From Acidobacteriota bacterium (GTDB lineage Bacteria; Acidobacteriota; Blastocatellia; Pyrinomonadales; Pyrinomonadaceae): 5,874 nt of DNA. Shown here in pieces: positions 5,741-5,874 of the stretch. Position numbers and translations under genes: made by a program. The notes under the pieces are model-generated. The model did not search any database, was not told the DNA's origin, and saw only the letters and a program-made list of their open reading frames with translations. The stretch is from NCBI GenBank assembly GCA_013698055.1, contig JACCVS010000348.1:1-5874 (forward strand), in the 5' to 3' direction. Numbering within the stretch: position 1 is the stretch's first letter; each line of letters opens with the position of its first letter.

Positions 5741-5874
5741 TCACGCAGCTATCGTCTCGACCGCCGCCGCGTAGGCCTCCCGCGGCGTCATGTGTCCGTG
5801 GCGCTCGATGAGCCACTGGCTGTTGTAGCGCTCCATGAACTCGATGACGGCCCGGCGCAGCTCCTCGAGGTCGT
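5741..5874 (-). CDS. IS3-family transposase (OrfB, DDE integrase), C-terminal end only
   Basis: The last 43 residues of an integrase-core (rve) transposase are visible; the gene continues beyond the right edge. The sequence includes EFMERYNSQWLIERHG and TPREAYAA, the hallmark end of IS3-family OrfB: a helix with YN, then W and ERHG, then TPxEA shortly before the stop. The DDE catalytic residues lie mostly upstream, outside the window. The stop is TGA at 5743-5741. The gene is transcribed towards the mauE-like gene, so readthrough could reach the cluster. Whether the element is intact cannot be told. Confidence 0.88.
   Translation of the reverse strand, partial: DLEELRRAVIEFMERYNSQWLIERHGHMTPREAYAAAVETIAA

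Larger units (their letters stand above)
5698..5874 (-). mobile_element. Right part of an IS3-family insertion sequence, cut by the window edge
   Basis: The element ends at 5698 reading TGAACCGGACCC on the plus strand, followed by TGGACAC at 5717-5723. The order TGA, ACCC, then TGGACAC at this spacing matches, from memory, the terminal repeat of IS3 itself. The transposase stop lies about 40 bp inside this end, as expected. The other end and the target duplication are outside the window, so the exact boundary cannot be proven here. Confidence 0.75.

Overview
The window holds one block of genes, all on the minus strand and apparently co-oriented as an operon, next to the end of an insertion sequence. 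Several GTG starts, fairly high G+C and small overlaps or abutting genes suggest a high-GC bacterium, most likely an actinobacterium or relative. This is inference: there is no phylogenetic marker here. The IS fragment at the right edge is visibly richer in G+C than the region beside it.

Read in the direction of transcription (right to left): (1) 5874-5698, the 3' end of an IS3-family transposase and the terminal repeat of that element; (2) 5697-5311, about 390 bp without a convincing gene, holding a possible promoter, two palindromes and one doubtful small ORF; (3) 5310-4705, a MauE/DoxX-like membrane protein with the DCGCFG motif; (4) 4708-4136, a membrane-anchored thioredoxin-fold protein of MauD type with a CAPC site, overlapping the previous gene by 4 bp; (5) 4012-3761, a small secreted protein of 83 residues with 10 cysteines in about 50 mature residues; (6) 3760-3537, a spacer with two inverted repeats and a short ORF with a good ribosome binding site; (7) 3536-768, a large FtsX/MacB-type ABC permease; (8) 767-66, its ATPase, which starts on the base after the permease stop codon.

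The likely logic is that MauE and MauD move thiol/disulfide electrons across the membrane to form or correct disulfides in the small Cys-rich protein, as MauE and MauD do for the methylamine dehydrogenase light chain MauA. The small protein resembles the C-terminal Cys framework of MauA but has no tryptophan in its mature part, so it cannot carry the tryptophan tryptophylquinone cofactor, and no large subunit, mauF or mauG is present. The FtsX-type transporter may export, sense or protect against this product. The whole looks like an uncharacterised secreted disulfide-rich protein system rather than methylamine metabolism. A 10-bp tandem duplication at the end of the mauD-like gene appears to have shifted the frame and shortened its product.
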